DNA of 64,000 nucleotides. It comes from Amylibacter marinus (GTDB lineage Bacteria > Pseudomonadota > Alphaproteobacteria > Rhodobacterales > Rhodobacteraceae). Location: the NCBI RefSeq assembly GCF_030160015.1, contig NZ_BSNN01000002.1, forward strand, positions 124,001 to 188,000, given 5' to 3'. The notes beneath the pieces are model-generated. The model had not been told where the DNA came from, did no database searches, and saw only the letters and a list, made by a program, of their open reading frames with translations. Below, one piece after another: positions 18,011-27,585 of the stretch (within the stretch, counting starts at the first letter, position 1; each line of letters opens with the position of its first letter). Both the position numbers and the translations under genes were made by a program.

Positions 18011-18682
18011 CTAATGTCCTGTCCCGTTGAAAATTACGCCAACCGTCCGTATCATTAACCATATGTCGCTCAAGGCGCTGGCCTTGCCACGGTAGGAGAC
18101 ATCCAATCTAACCCGTGATTGATAACTTATATCATTGCGCCCATTCACCTGCCACAAACCGGTGATCCCCGGTCGAAGAGTTAAATAAGATGTCAGGTCT
18201 TTGCCATAATGCTCGACCTCTTCCAATGTAATGGGACGCGGGCCAACGAAGCTCATATCCCCCTTGATTACATTGAATATTTGCGGGAGCTCATCTAGGC
18301 TGGTCTTGCGTAAAAAACGACCAATCTTGGTGATGCGGGGATCGTTTTTCAGCTTGTGAGTCTGCGCCCACTCGCGCCGCGCATCAGGGTCGTTTTGCAA
18401 TGCCTCGAGCAGTTTTTGATCGGCATCCATTACCATCGTGCGCAGCTTGTAGCAGAAAAACTCTTGTCCCATTCTGCCAAGGCGTCGATGCCCAAATAGT
18501 GCGCGCCGAGGATTGGGAGATATACAGAGGGCCAAGCCAAATATAATAGGCAGCAGCAGCGGCAAAAGTGCTAGGGCAAGTATCAGATCTAGCAAGCGTT
18601 TTCCCCCCTTGAGATAGAGCGTCTGCGGGCGCTCTTTGGTCTGTGTGTCTGGGTGAACGAGGTCAAACTGAATAAAACTCAT
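18011..18682 (-). CDS. Undecaprenyl-phosphate sugar phosphotransferase (ExoY/WcaJ C-terminal type)
   Basis: Priming enzyme that loads the first sugar-1-phosphate onto undecaprenyl phosphate for the polymer encoded to the right. 223 aa: one membrane-embedded helix ([20 protein letters not shown]), then the catalytic bacterial sugar transferase domain with [25 protein letters not shown] and VGPRP. Short form without the N-terminal four-helix domain, as in ExoY. Which sugar (Gal, Glc) is not decidable. Divergent from the Wzz/kinase gene across a 298-bp gap. Confidence 0.9.
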   Translation of the reverse strand: MSFIQFDLVHPDTQTKERPQTLYLKGGKRLLDLILALALLPLLLPIIFGLALCISPNPRRALFGHRRLGRMGQEFFCYKLRTMVMDADQKLLEALQNDPDARREWAQTHKLKNDPRITKIGRFLRKTSLDELPQIFNVIKGDMSFVGPRPITLEEVEHYGKDLTSYLTLRPGITGLWQVNGRNDISYQSRVRLDVSYRGKASALSDIWLMIRTVGVIFNGTGH

Positions 18683-18980
18683 TTGATATTTTACCTAAAT
18701 CGTTTACATAAAATTTCGCCGTAATCGACGCAATTTACGCCGACACGTTTACTGTTCCTTAATCTGGGCGCGGTTAGGTTAACAAATGATTAGGAAGTGT
18801 GGGTCTCCGCGAGTAAAATTTGCAAAAGGCTATTAAATCAATGGTTTACAGGGTGATCTGCTCGATCTTTGAGATTTCTGCGCCGCTGAGGGGCGTTGAT
18901 GGAGTGTTGCTCTTGGCACAGGAAGTTCTGGAGATTGGTCGTATTTAATATTTTTTTTAAATACATTGGATGGAAAAAAT
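18683..18980. other. Divergent intergenic region of the EPS locus
   Basis: 298 bp between the sugar transferase and the Wzz/kinase gene; no coding frame. Contains a CGTAA/TTACG interrupted inverted repeat near 18719-18739 and AT-rich stretches before the kinase gene. Promoters for both directions must lie here, but no hexamer pair is convincing. Confidence 0.4.
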
Positions 18981-20978
18981 ATGTCTCAAAATAAGGTTGA
19001 TGAAACGGGTACCTTACAACTGGCCCAGTTTTTAGAATTGCTCTGGCGGCGCAAATGGTTGTTGATTTTCACCAGCGTGATTTTGGGGGCGGTGGCATTG
19101 GTTTTTACCAAAACCGCAATTCCCCCGACCTATCGCTCTACGGCCACAGTTATGCTGGAAACGCGCGAGCAACAGGTCACAGATTTTCAATCAGTAATGT
19201 CGGGTTTATCTGGGGATACCAGCATCGTTAATACCGAGGTGGAAATTCTCAAATCCCGCTCATTACTTGAACAGGTTGTGCGCGAAATGGATTTGGTTTC
19301 TGATCCTGAATTCAATGCACAGCTTCGCGTGATGAAACCGCATAAGCGACTGTTGAAAACCGTAATTGATTGGGGGAAGGACAGGCTTGGCTGGCCATCC
19401 GCACCACAATTGATTATTAGCGAACAAGCCCAAGTTGATGCCAGCGTGAAGGCACTGATGGGGCAGATGAGCGTGCGCAATATACCTCTTAGCTTGGTTT
19501 TTGCAATCACGGTTGAGACTGGTTCGCCGAAGAAATCTGCGCGCATCGCCAACCATTTAGCGGCAACCTATATCCAAGACCAGCTAGATGCGAAACAGTC
19601 GGCTACCGAACAGGCCTCGGGGTGGCTAGGGGATCAGGTTTCAGAGCTGAAAACCAAGCTGCAAGACATCGAAGCAGAGGCAAAGCGGTTTGATTTATCG
19701 ACTAAATTGTTATCGGTAGAGGCATTGCAGTTGAAAAATATCAAACTGAAGGAAATGCGAGATCGCATTGCCAAATTAGAGCGTTTGCACGCGCAGGCAC
19801 CGCAAAATTCCGCGCTACAGTCAGCGGATTTTTCCGGTCAGGCTGATGCGGATTTTGTAAATGCTAAATTGGGGGTCGCGACATCTGTAAGCCGTGCGCA
19901 ATTGGTGCAATTGATTGCCTCTAGCGTGCAATTGCAGGCTGAAATCGACATCGAATCAAATGATTTGTTAAAACTACAGGAGCTCCAGCGCGAGGTAGAA
20001 GCCTCGCGGGCGATTTACGAGTATTTTCTTGGACGTTTGAAGGAAATTTCGGTGCAACAGGGGACACAGAAACCCGATAGTAGGTTGCTGTCTCGTGCGG
20101 TTGTGCCTCTGCATACTGCTACGCCAAACGTGGGCTTGATTGTCAGTATCGCCATGGTGTTCGGTGGCGCATTGGGAACCGGCATCGCCCTTGGCGGTGA
20201 TCAGAAAACCGCAACGATCCAGCATGCCAAAGATGCTGAGGAGGCCACAGGTATTACAGTGATGGGATCTATTCCCTTAGTAAAAGGTAAAACACGCCAA
20301 GCGGTATTGAAACAGGTCGTTGAAAATCCAAATTTGCGCCCCAGTGAATCTGTACGAAATCTACGGACATCAATTCTATTGTCGGATCGGTTAAACCAAC
20401 CCCAAGTGGTTATGATTACATCCTCTTTACCAGGCGAAGGCAAAACCACCCAAGCCATTTTATTCGCCCATAGTTTAGCGCAGGCCGAAAAGAAGGTTTT
20501 GCTAATTGATACAGATTATCGGAAAAATACATTGGCCGAAGTATTTGACGCACCACAACCCACAGGCTTGTTGGATGTTTTGGCGCAACGCGCGGGCCTG
20601 AAAGATGCGATTATTCAAACATCCTTTGTGAATGTGGATGTCTTGACCGCCGGATCAGCGATTGATGACGACAAAGAGGGGCTCTCGTTACCACGGCTTG
20701 CTAATTTGTTGGCAGAGCTTCGGGGGCAATATGACTATATCGTTATGGATACAGCGCCTGTTTTGGCCATACCAGATGCGCGGGCGTTGTCGAAATTTTC
20801 GGATGCGAATATTTTCATCGTGAAATGCGCAAAAACCACAGTGGAAAACCTGCGCCAAGGGCTGCGGGCCTTCTCGTCCATTGGCGCCGAGGTTCACGGG
20901 CTATCATTGACGCAGCAAGGCGGCGGATATGCTAATGAAGCCGCCGAACGCGACGTCCAAGGCTATTTTAAGGCATGA
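18981..20978 (+). CDS. Polysaccharide co-polymerase fused to BY-kinase (Wzz-Wzc type)
   Basis: 665-aa inner-membrane protein controlling EPS chain length and export. N-terminal Wzz domain flanked by helices near residues 30-50 and 380-400, long coiled-coil periplasmic segment, then a cytoplasmic tyrosine-kinase domain with Walker A GEGKT (about residue 485), A' LLIDTDYRK and B YIVMDTAPV. Only two tyrosines remain in the C-terminal tail (GGGYANE, QGYFKA), fewer than in Wzc. I use the ATG at 18981; a TTG at 18966 is possible. Stop overlaps the YjbH start (ATGA). Confidence 0.9.
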   Translation: MSQNKVDETGTLQLAQFLELLWRRKWLLIFTSVILGAVALVFTKTAIPPTYRSTATVMLETREQQVTDFQSVMSGLSGDTSIVNTEVEILKSRSLLEQVVREMDLVSDPEFNAQLRVMKPHKRLLKTVIDWGKDRLGWPSAPQLIISEQAQVDASVKALMGQMSVRNIPLSLVFAITVETGSPKKSARIANHLAATYIQDQLDAKQSATEQASGWLGDQVSELKTKLQDIEAEAKRFDLSTKLLSVEALQLKNIKLKEMRDRIAKLERLHAQAPQNSALQSADFSGQADADFVNAKLGVATSVSRAQLVQLIASSVQLQAEIDIESNDLLKLQELQREVEASRAIYEYFLGRLKEISVQQGTQKPDSRLLSRAVVPLHTATPNVGLIVSIAMVFGGALGTGIALGGDQKTATIQHAKDAEEATGITVMGSIPLVKGKTRQAVLKQVVENPNLRPSESVRNLRTSILLSDRLNQPQVVMITSSLPGEGKTTQAILFAHSLAQAEKKVLLIDTDYRKNTLAEVFDAPQPTGLLDVLAQRAGLKDAIIQTSFVNVDVLTAGSAIDDDKEGLSLPRLANLLAELRGQYDYIVMDTAPVLAIPDARALSKFSDANIFIVKCAKTTVENLRQGLRAFSSIGAEVHGLSLTQQGGGYANEAAERDVQGYFKA

Positions 20979-23029
20979 GTATGCGCTGTTTCCTACCTTC
21001 CTCACTCCTTGCCTCGGCGATTACTGTCCTAGCCTCCGCTGGGCAGGCAAAACCGGGGGTTAATATTTATGGTGTTTCTGGGGTGATCGATATGCCCTCT
21101 GCCCACATGCGCCCTGATGGCGAAATCACCACTACGATGGCGCGCTTTGACACAGGTCTGCGCACAACGCTTAGCTTTCAGGCAGGGCCGCGCTTATCTG
21201 TTAGTTTTCGGTATTCGGTGTTGCGAGATTTCCCCACAGCCCAGAGCGATACCCTATATGACCGCAGCTTTGATCTACGCTACCAGTTTCTACAGGAGCG
21301 AAGGTTTCGCCCGGCCCTAACTATTGGCATTCAAGACTTAGCAGGTACAGGGATCTATGCGGCGGAATATCTGGTGGCCAGCAAAACCCTAAACAATTTC
21401 GCCATTACCGTCGGGTTGGGCTGGGGGCGATTTGGCAGCTATAAAGGCTTTGAAAATCCCCTAGGAGTGGTCGCGCCCGATTGGCGCAAACGCCCAGAGT
21501 CAGAAGGCGGAATTTCTACAACGGGGCAATTGGATATCGGACAATGGTTCAAGGGTGATGCGGCCCTTTTTGCGGGGGTAACTTGGGACACCCCGATCGA
21601 GGGCTTGGTGGCAAAAGTTGAATATTCCTCTGATGCCTATCTGCAAGAGGCCAACAAAAGCGGATTTAAGCGTCGCTCCCCTGTGAATTTTGGTTTGGAA
21701 TACGGATTTAAATCTGGTGCGCATCTTGGGATATATTCCCTGTATGGCTCGGAAATTGCCATTCAGTTTAGGACATCTATCAACCCCAAGACCCCTATTT
21801 CCCACCCCAGAGACCCTGTGCCGGCGCCGATCACCGACGGAATACAGAGGGTGGATATTGCACAGGCGTTATCGGTGCAAAACATTTGGCTCCATTCAAA
21901 ACATAATCGATCAAACGGTCTATGGGTTTGGGTTGAAAACAGAGGTTTCGGTGCGCCTGCTCAGGCAATTGGGCGTGTTGCCCGCGTATTATCGACCCAT
22001 GCTGATCCGTCTGTCGAACAGTTTCATGTGGTTTTGATGGAGAAGGGGATGGCGGTCACCACCGTGACAGTAGATCGCAAGGTGTTTCGAACGCTTGAGT
22101 TTGACCCAGACCGGATACCAAGAACCCGCGACAGATTCATGCTGCGCGCAGGGGCAGCCCCGTCACAGACTTGGCAAAATATCTACCCATCGATCGATCA
22201 GCGTTTTGGATTATACGGGGCGATTAGCATGTTCGACCCCGACGCGCCATTGCGCTTTGATTTCGGGCTAAAGGCCCGCGCTAGGGTCTATTTTAATCCA
22301 CATATATCGCTTAGTGCGGTGGTGAAAAAACGTCTGGCGGGAAATATATCAAAGACAACAAGAGTGTCGGATTCGATCTTGCCACATGTGCGCACAGACG
22401 TTTCAAAATATAATAAAACCAAAGGGATAACATTGGAGCGCATGACCTTTGATGGGCATTACCGCTTGGGTACAGATATCTATGGCCGTGCCAGTATTGG
22501 ATATCTTGAGCCAATGTATGCAGGTCTATCAGCAGAGGTTCTCTGGAAGCCACACTCGCGACCATTTGCGTTGGGTGTAGAGCTAAACTTTGTAAAACAA
22601 CGCGCCTTTGATCAACAGTTTGATTTGCGCAACTATAGGACTGTTACAGGGCATGTTTCAGCCTACTGGCAAATGCGCAATGGGTATCATTTGCAATTAG
22701 ATGTGGGGCGATACCTTGCCAAAGATATAGGGGCGACCATTACTGTAGAGCGTGTGTTTAAAAACGGCTGGCGGGTTGGTGGTTATTTTACGCTAACCGA
22801 TGTGTCTTTTGATGATTTTGGTGAGGGTAGTTTTGACAAAGGGTTGATAGCCCGTATCCCAATCCGCTGGATTACTGGCCGCAGTAAAAAGCGTAATTTT
22901 GATCTGAAAATCCAACCGGTATTGCGGGATGGTGGGGCGCGGTTGCACATTGCAAACAGATTGTACCCAACCCTTTCCCAAAGTGATGCACAAAGATTGA
23001 ATGATAGCTGGGCGAGATTATACCGATGA
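20975..23029 (+). CDS. YjbH-family outer-membrane beta-barrel protein
   Basis: 684 aa with a Sec signal peptide (cleavage near AGQA-KP) and the YjbH opening VNIYGVSGVIDMPSAHMRPD followed by alternating aromatic beta-strand segments to the C-terminus. YjbH/GfcD proteins belong to exopolysaccharide and group 4 capsule operons and are thought to form an outer-membrane barrel aiding secretion. Overlaps both neighbours by 4 nt. In this locus no wza-like gene is present, so YjbH may take part in export itself (inference). Confidence 0.85.
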   Translation: MSMRCFLPSSLLASAITVLASAGQAKPGVNIYGVSGVIDMPSAHMRPDGEITTTMARFDTGLRTTLSFQAGPRLSVSFRYSVLRDFPTAQSDTLYDRSFDLRYQFLQERRFRPALTIGIQDLAGTGIYAAEYLVASKTLNNFAITVGLGWGRFGSYKGFENPLGVVAPDWRKRPESEGGISTTGQLDIGQWFKGDAALFAGVTWDTPIEGLVAKVEYSSDAYLQEANKSGFKRRSPVNFGLEYGFKSGAHLGIYSLYGSEIAIQFRTSINPKTPISHPRDPVPAPITDGIQRVDIAQALSVQNIWLHSKHNRSNGLWVWVENRGFGAPAQAIGRVARVLSTHADPSVEQFHVVLMEKGMAVTTVTVDRKVFRTLEFDPDRIPRTRDRFMLRAGAAPSQTWQNIYPSIDQRFGLYGAISMFDPDAPLRFDFGLKARARVYFNPHISLSAVVKKRLAGNISKTTRVSDSILPHVRTDVSKYNKTKGITLERMTFDGHYRLGTDIYGRASIGYLEPMYAGLSAEVLWKPHSRPFALGVELNFVKQRAFDQQFDLRNYRTVTGHVSAYWQMRNGYHLQLDVGRYLAKDIGATITVERVFKNGWRVGGYFTLTDVSFDDFGEGSFDKGLIARIPIRWITGRSKKRNFDLKIQPVLRDGGARLHIANRLYPTLSQSDAQRLNDSWARLYR

Positions 23030-23571
23030 AGATTCCTTTTATTTCAATGGGCGCAATTGTTTTGATATCTGGCTGCACAGAGCTGATCGAACCGCGCGCG
23101 AGCGATGCATCGCAATCTGGCATGGAACAGGTCGGGGCCCGTTTTCAGGTTCTGCGTCAGAATACCGATGCCGTGGCGAATTATAACCTATTGCAAAGCC
23201 GCGGAGAAATAAAAGTTCTGCGCGCGGATGACAGCAGCCTTCTGATAATGAATGGTGTACGGCTCATTCAAACAGTGGGGCTAGGATTGGATCTACACAG
23301 CTATCATGCGAACGTGCCCGCGGCTCAGGTACAGGCCCGTTTCGAGGCGCACTACAGGCATGTGAAATTCCAAGATCAAGTTGGACAGCTGACATTGATC
23401 TGTGGGTCACAGGTGTCGCAGGCCCAGCCCCGCATTATTGACGAAACCTGCCTTGGAGAAGATTTAAAGATCGAGAATAGCTTTTGGTTTTCTCACGATG
23501 GGCGCAGAATAACTAAGTCCCGCCAGTGGGTTTCTGATGAAATTGGTTATTTGGTTATCCTACACCCATAG
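23026..23571 (+). CDS. YjbF/GfcB-family lipoprotein
   Basis: 181 aa. Lipobox LISGC places a lipidated Cys at residue 17. The body (IMNGVRLIQTVGLGLDLHSY, ending WFSHDGRRITKSRQWVSDEIG) fits the YjbF lipoproteins that accompany YjbH. Start ATG overlaps the YjbH stop. Likely outer-membrane, periplasm-facing. Confidence 0.82.
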   Translation: MKIPFISMGAIVLISGCTELIEPRASDASQSGMEQVGARFQVLRQNTDAVANYNLLQSRGEIKVLRADDSSLLIMNGVRLIQTVGLGLDLHSYHANVPAAQVQARFEAHYRHVKFQDQVGQLTLICGSQVSQAQPRIIDETCLGEDLKIENSFWFSHDGRRITKSRQWVSDEIGYLVILHP

Positions 23572-23702
23572 GTGGGTGTTCAAAGGTGAATGGAAAAATG
23601 TCTTAAAATGCGCTTAAAATCCACGATTGAATAGCGCGCGGGTTTAATCAATTCATCACTGCAATTCGATAGCTCTCCCTTGTTAAAACGAGGGGTCGTT
23701 CA

Positions 23703-24191
23703 ATGAGCAAACTGAATTTTGGTGGTATGGTGGGAATTGGCGCCGTTTTGGGACTAGCCGCACTGCCTGCATGTACAACAACACGGTCGGAAATTTCTAG
23801 AAATGCGGTCTATGTTTCCTCTGGCATGGGTGGCGCGGTAGAGCAAACACTGAAAAAGTACCAACATTGGCAAGATTTGGGGTATCAGATTGTGATAGAC
23901 GGCCCTGTAGTTTCTGCCGATGCCTTTGCCGCCTTTGGTGCGCAAAATGCCTGTTATACGGAAAATGCGGTGTTTATGCCCCATGCAGCCAGTTTTGCGG
24001 GTATCGTGCCCGATTACCGTGCGACGGATTGGTTGACCAGCGATTTACCCGCCCCTTTGGCACGCTATTTTAGAGCATCGCCACACTATTATAACTGGAT
24101 CACAGCGGCGCGATTGGATTTTCGGGATTTGTTTGAAATTTGGCCAGAAGGTGCGTGTCAACGCGATGCACTACTGCGTCGAGATCGTTGA
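23703..24191 (+). CDS. Putative lipoprotein with a degenerate ClpP-like fold, unknown function
   Basis: 162 aa; signal with lipobox LPAC (Cys at about residue 24). The stretch YQIVIDGPVVSADAFAAFGA followed by ACYTENAVFMPHAAS resembles small secreted alphaproteobacterial proteins with the pattern IDG-x-C-x-SAC ... CVT...FHAA that have a ClpP/crotonase-like core. Here the SAC cysteine is replaced by Asp while the later Cys is kept. Resemblance judged by eye. Own upstream gap of 131 bp. Its last 21 bases overlap the convergent gene. Confidence 0.6.
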   Translation: MSKLNFGGMVGIGAVLGLAALPACTTTRSEISRNAVYVSSGMGGAVEQTLKKYQHWQDLGYQIVIDGPVVSADAFAAFGAQNACYTENAVFMPHAASFAGIVPDYRATDWLTSDLPAPLARYFRASPHYYNWITAARLDFRDLFEIWPEGACQRDALLRRDR

Positions 24192-24677
24192 CCCACCATC
24201 CGACCCGCTAAGTGCGCCAATCGCAGAAAGCAGGCCCCCAACCGCTAGTAAAGGCGTTGCGGTCGTCAAGCTGCCTACGCCACGCGGGGTGCAGGGGGTT
24301 AGGGATACCACAATGGTGCGATTACGTGCAGTTGCACCCTGTGCTGCAAGGGTTGGTAATGACCTATTTACGGCAATCTTTACTCTGCCAGAGCTGGGCA
24401 ATTCCGCGGTTAAAAAGCTTGATATTTCATCCATACGTGTTTTGGTGATCCTCTCTGGTGCCTTGGAAGGGGGGGAGAGTTCGATTAGGCTATCCGAGAC
24501 TTGGGATTTCATAAGACGATTGAGCTTAGACTTTGCCAGCGCGTTAAGCGTGGATTTACCCTGTGCAAAGGTGATCTCTGCAAAGCAATTGGCTGACGCA
24601 CCTTGGGACAGGGCGAAAAAACAAGCGGTAGCGAGTGAGAAAAAACTAACTTTGGCGCATTTGGATATAATTAACAC
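24171..24677 (-). CDS. Exported protein with OmpA-C-like segment, unknown function
   Basis: 168 aa from a GTG; signal peptide ending GASA-NC. The middle (RMDEISSFLTAELPSSGRV then ATARNRTIVVSL) follows the spacing of an OmpA-like peptidoglycan-binding domain but without its full set of conserved residues. The C-terminus has a short hydrophobic stretch (LLAVGGLLSAIGAL) and a Gly/Ser/Thr tail (GSDGGSTIST), a pattern reminiscent of surface or EPS-linked small proteins. Minus-strand reading is preferred over an opposing 200-codon frame because only it has a signal peptide and leaves the lipoprotein gene intact. Confidence 0.6.
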   Translation of the reverse strand: MLIISKCAKVSFFSLATACFFALSQGASANCFAEITFAQGKSTLNALAKSKLNRLMKSQVSDSLIELSPPSKAPERITKTRMDEISSFLTAELPSSGRVKIAVNRSLPTLAAQGATARNRTIVVSLTPCTPRGVGSLTTATPLLAVGGLLSAIGALSGSDGGSTISTQ

Positions 24678-24852
24678 AAATTTATCACAATCTATTGGTA
24701 TATGGCGTGAACGGATATTGTGGCGATATGTTTAACAAACTCCTAACGGGCGATTGCGCGGCGGAGGTTTGGTATTTGGTTAATTAGGGCTGTGCAAAGG
24801 CGCGATATTCGCTACAAGAAACAGTGAATTGAACACGGGTAGGGAATTTTTG

Positions 24853-26283
24853 ATGACAACAGTTTATCCAGTTATTTTATGTGGCGGCTCTGGCACCCGC
24901 CTGTGGCCGTTATCGCGTAAAAGCTATCCAAAACAATTCGCCAGCTTGGTTGGCGACACCACCCTGTTTCAGGCATCGGCTCAGCGTCTTGCGGGGAATA
25001 GGGCAGGGCTTGAATTCGCCGCACCCTTGATCCTAACAAATTCCGATTTTCGTTTTATCGTGACTGAGCAATTGGCCGAGGTGGGCATTGATCCAGGTGC
25101 GATCCTGATCGAACCCGAGGGGCGTAACACCGCGCCTGCGATCCTAGCGGCGGCACAACATCTACATGCCCAAGATCCTAATGCGATCATGTTAGTGGCC
25201 CCCTCGGATCACGTGGTTCCCGATGCTGATGCTTTTTCAGGGGCTATTGCAACTGGCTTGAAGTCAGTGAACGGCGGGGATATGGTCACCTTCGGTATTA
25301 CGCCCGAGCGGCCAGAGACTGGCTATGGCTATCTTGAGTTGCCCGAAAAACCAGATGGAAGCGCTTGTAAATTAATGCGCTTTGTTGAGAAGCCCGATGC
25401 GGACACTGCTGAAAAGATGGTGCAATCGGGGCGCTATCTATGGAATGCAGGAATATTCCTGTTTTCGGTAAAAACCATTTTAGAGGCATTTGAGACACAT
25501 GCACCAGATCTTGTGAACCCAGTAGCCCAAGCGGTAAATGCAGCTGAGATCGACTTGGGGTTCATCCGATTAGATCCAGAGGCATGGGCGCAAGCCAGCG
25601 ATATTTCGATCGACTATGCGGTTATGGAAAAGGCTCAGAACCTATCTGTGGTGCCGTTTTCTGCAGGATGGTCAGATTTGGGGGGGTGGGATGCTGTCTG
25701 GAGAGAGGCAGATCTAAGCGTGAGCGGGGTCGCCACCAGCGGTGCCGCCACGGCGATTGAGTGCAAGGATACCCTACTGAGGTCAGAAAATTCAACATTA
25801 GAAATCGTGGGCATTGGATTGGAAAACGTGATCGCGGTTGCGATGAATGACGCCGTATTGGTGGCCGATATGACCAAGGCCCAAGATGTGAAGAAGGCTG
25901 TTAGCGCCCTAAAACAAAAGCAGGCAAAACAGGCCACAGCCTTCCCCAAGGATCATCGCCCATGGGGTTGGTTCGAAAGCTTGGTCATTGGTGATCGGTT
26001 TCAGGTGAAACGGATCGTCGTGCATCCTGGTGCAGCCCTTAGCCTGCAAAGCCATGTTCATCGCTCTGAGCACTGGATCGTTGTAGAGGGAACCGCCAAG
26101 GTAACAGTGGATGAAGAGGTGAAACTGGTTGGCGAAAATCAATCAGTCTATATCCCGTTGGGGGCGGTGCATCGTATGGAAAATCCCGGCAAGGTGCCGA
26201 TGGTTTTGATCGAAGTGCAAACAGGTAGCTATTTGGGTGAAGATGACATCGTGCGATACGAAGATGTCTATGCTCGCAATTAA
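24853..26283 (+). CDS. manC: Mannose-1-phosphate guanylyltransferase / mannose-6-phosphate isomerase
   Basis: Bifunctional type II enzyme making GDP-mannose. 476 aa from ATG at 24853 (AGGGAA ahead; a TTG at 24829 is less likely). Pyrophosphorylase motif GGSGTRLWPLSRKSYPKQF at the N-terminus, FVEKP in the middle, and the C-terminal cupin isomerase domain (RPWGWFESLV, QSHVHRSEHWIVVEGTAKV). Supplies Gmd and Fcl downstream. A phosphomannomutase gene is not in the window. Confidence 0.94.
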   Translation: MTTVYPVILCGGSGTRLWPLSRKSYPKQFASLVGDTTLFQASAQRLAGNRAGLEFAAPLILTNSDFRFIVTEQLAEVGIDPGAILIEPEGRNTAPAILAAAQHLHAQDPNAIMLVAPSDHVVPDADAFSGAIATGLKSVNGGDMVTFGITPERPETGYGYLELPEKPDGSACKLMRFVEKPDADTAEKMVQSGRYLWNAGIFLFSVKTILEAFETHAPDLVNPVAQAVNAAEIDLGFIRLDPEAWAQASDISIDYAVMEKAQNLSVVPFSAGWSDLGGWDAVWREADLSVSGVATSGAATAIECKDTLLRSENSTLEIVGIGLENVIAVAMNDAVLVADMTKAQDVKKAVSALKQKQAKQATAFPKDHRPWGWFESLVIGDRFQVKRIVVHPGAALSLQSHVHRSEHWIVVEGTAKVTVDEEVKLVGENQSVYIPLGAVHRMENPGKVPMVLIEVQTGSYLGEDDIVRYEDVYARN

Positions 26284-26313
26284 GCATTAGATAACAATTG
26301 GATAGGTCTATCT

Positions 26314-27546
26314 ATGCGCGTATTGATCTTGGGGATAAACTATGATCCAGAGCTGATCAGTACAGCATTGTACACCGCCGGGATGGCGCGTTTTTTGGGC
26401 GATCAAGGCGCAGATGTGCGCGTGATTACCGCGCATCCCTATTACCCAGATTGGAAAATTTTCGCTCACTTTAAATGGTGGCGATACCACAATCGGCGCG
26501 AAGGTTCTGATATTGCGATCACCCATTGTCCGCATTACGTGCCAAAAAATCCCTCTGGAGTGAAGCGCTTGATCCATCAGATCAGCTTTGCGCTAACCGC
26601 TCTGCCTGTTGCGCTAATTTATGGTGTATCGAAACGGCCCGATGTTGTGATTGCGATTGCGCCCTCTCTTCTTTCTACACCTGTTGCATGGCTGGCGGCC
26701 AAGTTGGGGGGTGCAAAAACTTGGCTGCATATCCAAGATTTCGAGGCCGAAGCCGCCGTTGCAACGGGGCTTTTTCGCAGAGGCGGGCGTTTGGCCTCGG
26801 CTGCGCTCAGTTTCGAGCGGTGGATTATCCGCCGGTTTGATCGGATAAGCTCTATATCATGCGGTATGGTTGCGAAGCTGGATGAAAAAGGGATTGCCGC
26901 GGATAAAACCTATGAATTTCGCAATTGGGCCAATCTGACCCATATTTCGCCTCTACCACGATCCAAGGAGGCCAAAGCGGCCCTTGGAATTACGGCTGAC
27001 CAAGTTGTCCTATACTCTGGAAACATAGCTAATAAGCAGGGGCTAGAGGTGGTGCCGCGCATTGCACAGAACATGGCAGATAGGGCAGATCTTTGCTTTG
27101 TTATTTGTGGGGATGGCCCCTTTTTACCTAAATTAAAACAGCTGTGTGCTGATCTAACGAATGTGGTTTTTCTACCCCTTCAACCACTAGAGCAGTTTAA
27201 TCAGCTACTTGCGATGGCTGATATTCATCTCTTGCCCCAAATCGCCGGTACTGGTGATTTGGTTCTGCCCAGTAAATTGACCAATATCTTGGCTTCTGGC
27301 AGGCCGGTTGTGGCCAACAGTGCACCAACAGATCCCCTGGCAATTGAAATAAGGGGCTGTGGAACGGCCGTTGCCGTAGGTGATGATCAGGCCATGGCGG
27401 ATGCCATAAGCCAATTACTGGATGATCCTCGGCTGTGGGAAAATTATGCTAATTCTGCGCGTGAAAGAGCACTTGAAAATTGGGATGAAAACCAAATATT
27501 AAGAAGGTTCTACGATGCGTTATTAGAACTGGCTGAAAAGCCCTAA
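26314..27546 (+). CDS. Glycosyltransferase, WcaI-like (GT4)
   Basis: 410-aa GT-B enzyme. N-terminal INYDPELISTALYTAGMARF and WHI-like AKTWLHIQDFEAEAAV match the WcaI colanic-acid fucosyltransferase group; the C-terminal donor domain has LYSGNIANKQGLEVV and DLVLPSKLTNILASGRPVVA. Given GDP-fucose genes directly downstream, a fucosyl or related transfer is a reasonable guess. Cytoplasmic face of the inner membrane. Confidence 0.87.
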   Translation: MRVLILGINYDPELISTALYTAGMARFLGDQGADVRVITAHPYYPDWKIFAHFKWWRYHNRREGSDIAITHCPHYVPKNPSGVKRLIHQISFALTALPVALIYGVSKRPDVVIAIAPSLLSTPVAWLAAKLGGAKTWLHIQDFEAEAAVATGLFRRGGRLASAALSFERWIIRRFDRISSISCGMVAKLDEKGIAADKTYEFRNWANLTHISPLPRSKEAKAALGITADQVVLYSGNIANKQGLEVVPRIAQNMADRADLCFVICGDGPFLPKLKQLCADLTNVVFLPLQPLEQFNQLLAMADIHLLPQIAGTGDLVLPSKLTNILASGRPVVANSAPTDPLAIEIRGCGTAVAVGDDQAMADAISQLLDDPRLWENYANSARERALENWDENQILRRFYDALLELAEKP

Positions 27547-27585
27547 CAACAATTATCTTGTCGACATAAAACTGTAAGGATTACC

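Noticed and set aside
18910-18930. TTGGCAC near 18912 as a sigma54 -24 element
   Set aside because: The GC dinucleotide expected 10 nt further downstream is absent.
24133-24735. A 200-codon plus-strand frame opposite the exported OmpA-like protein
   Set aside because: It overlaps the lipoprotein gene and has no signal, motif or ribosome site; the minus-strand frame has a good signal peptide.
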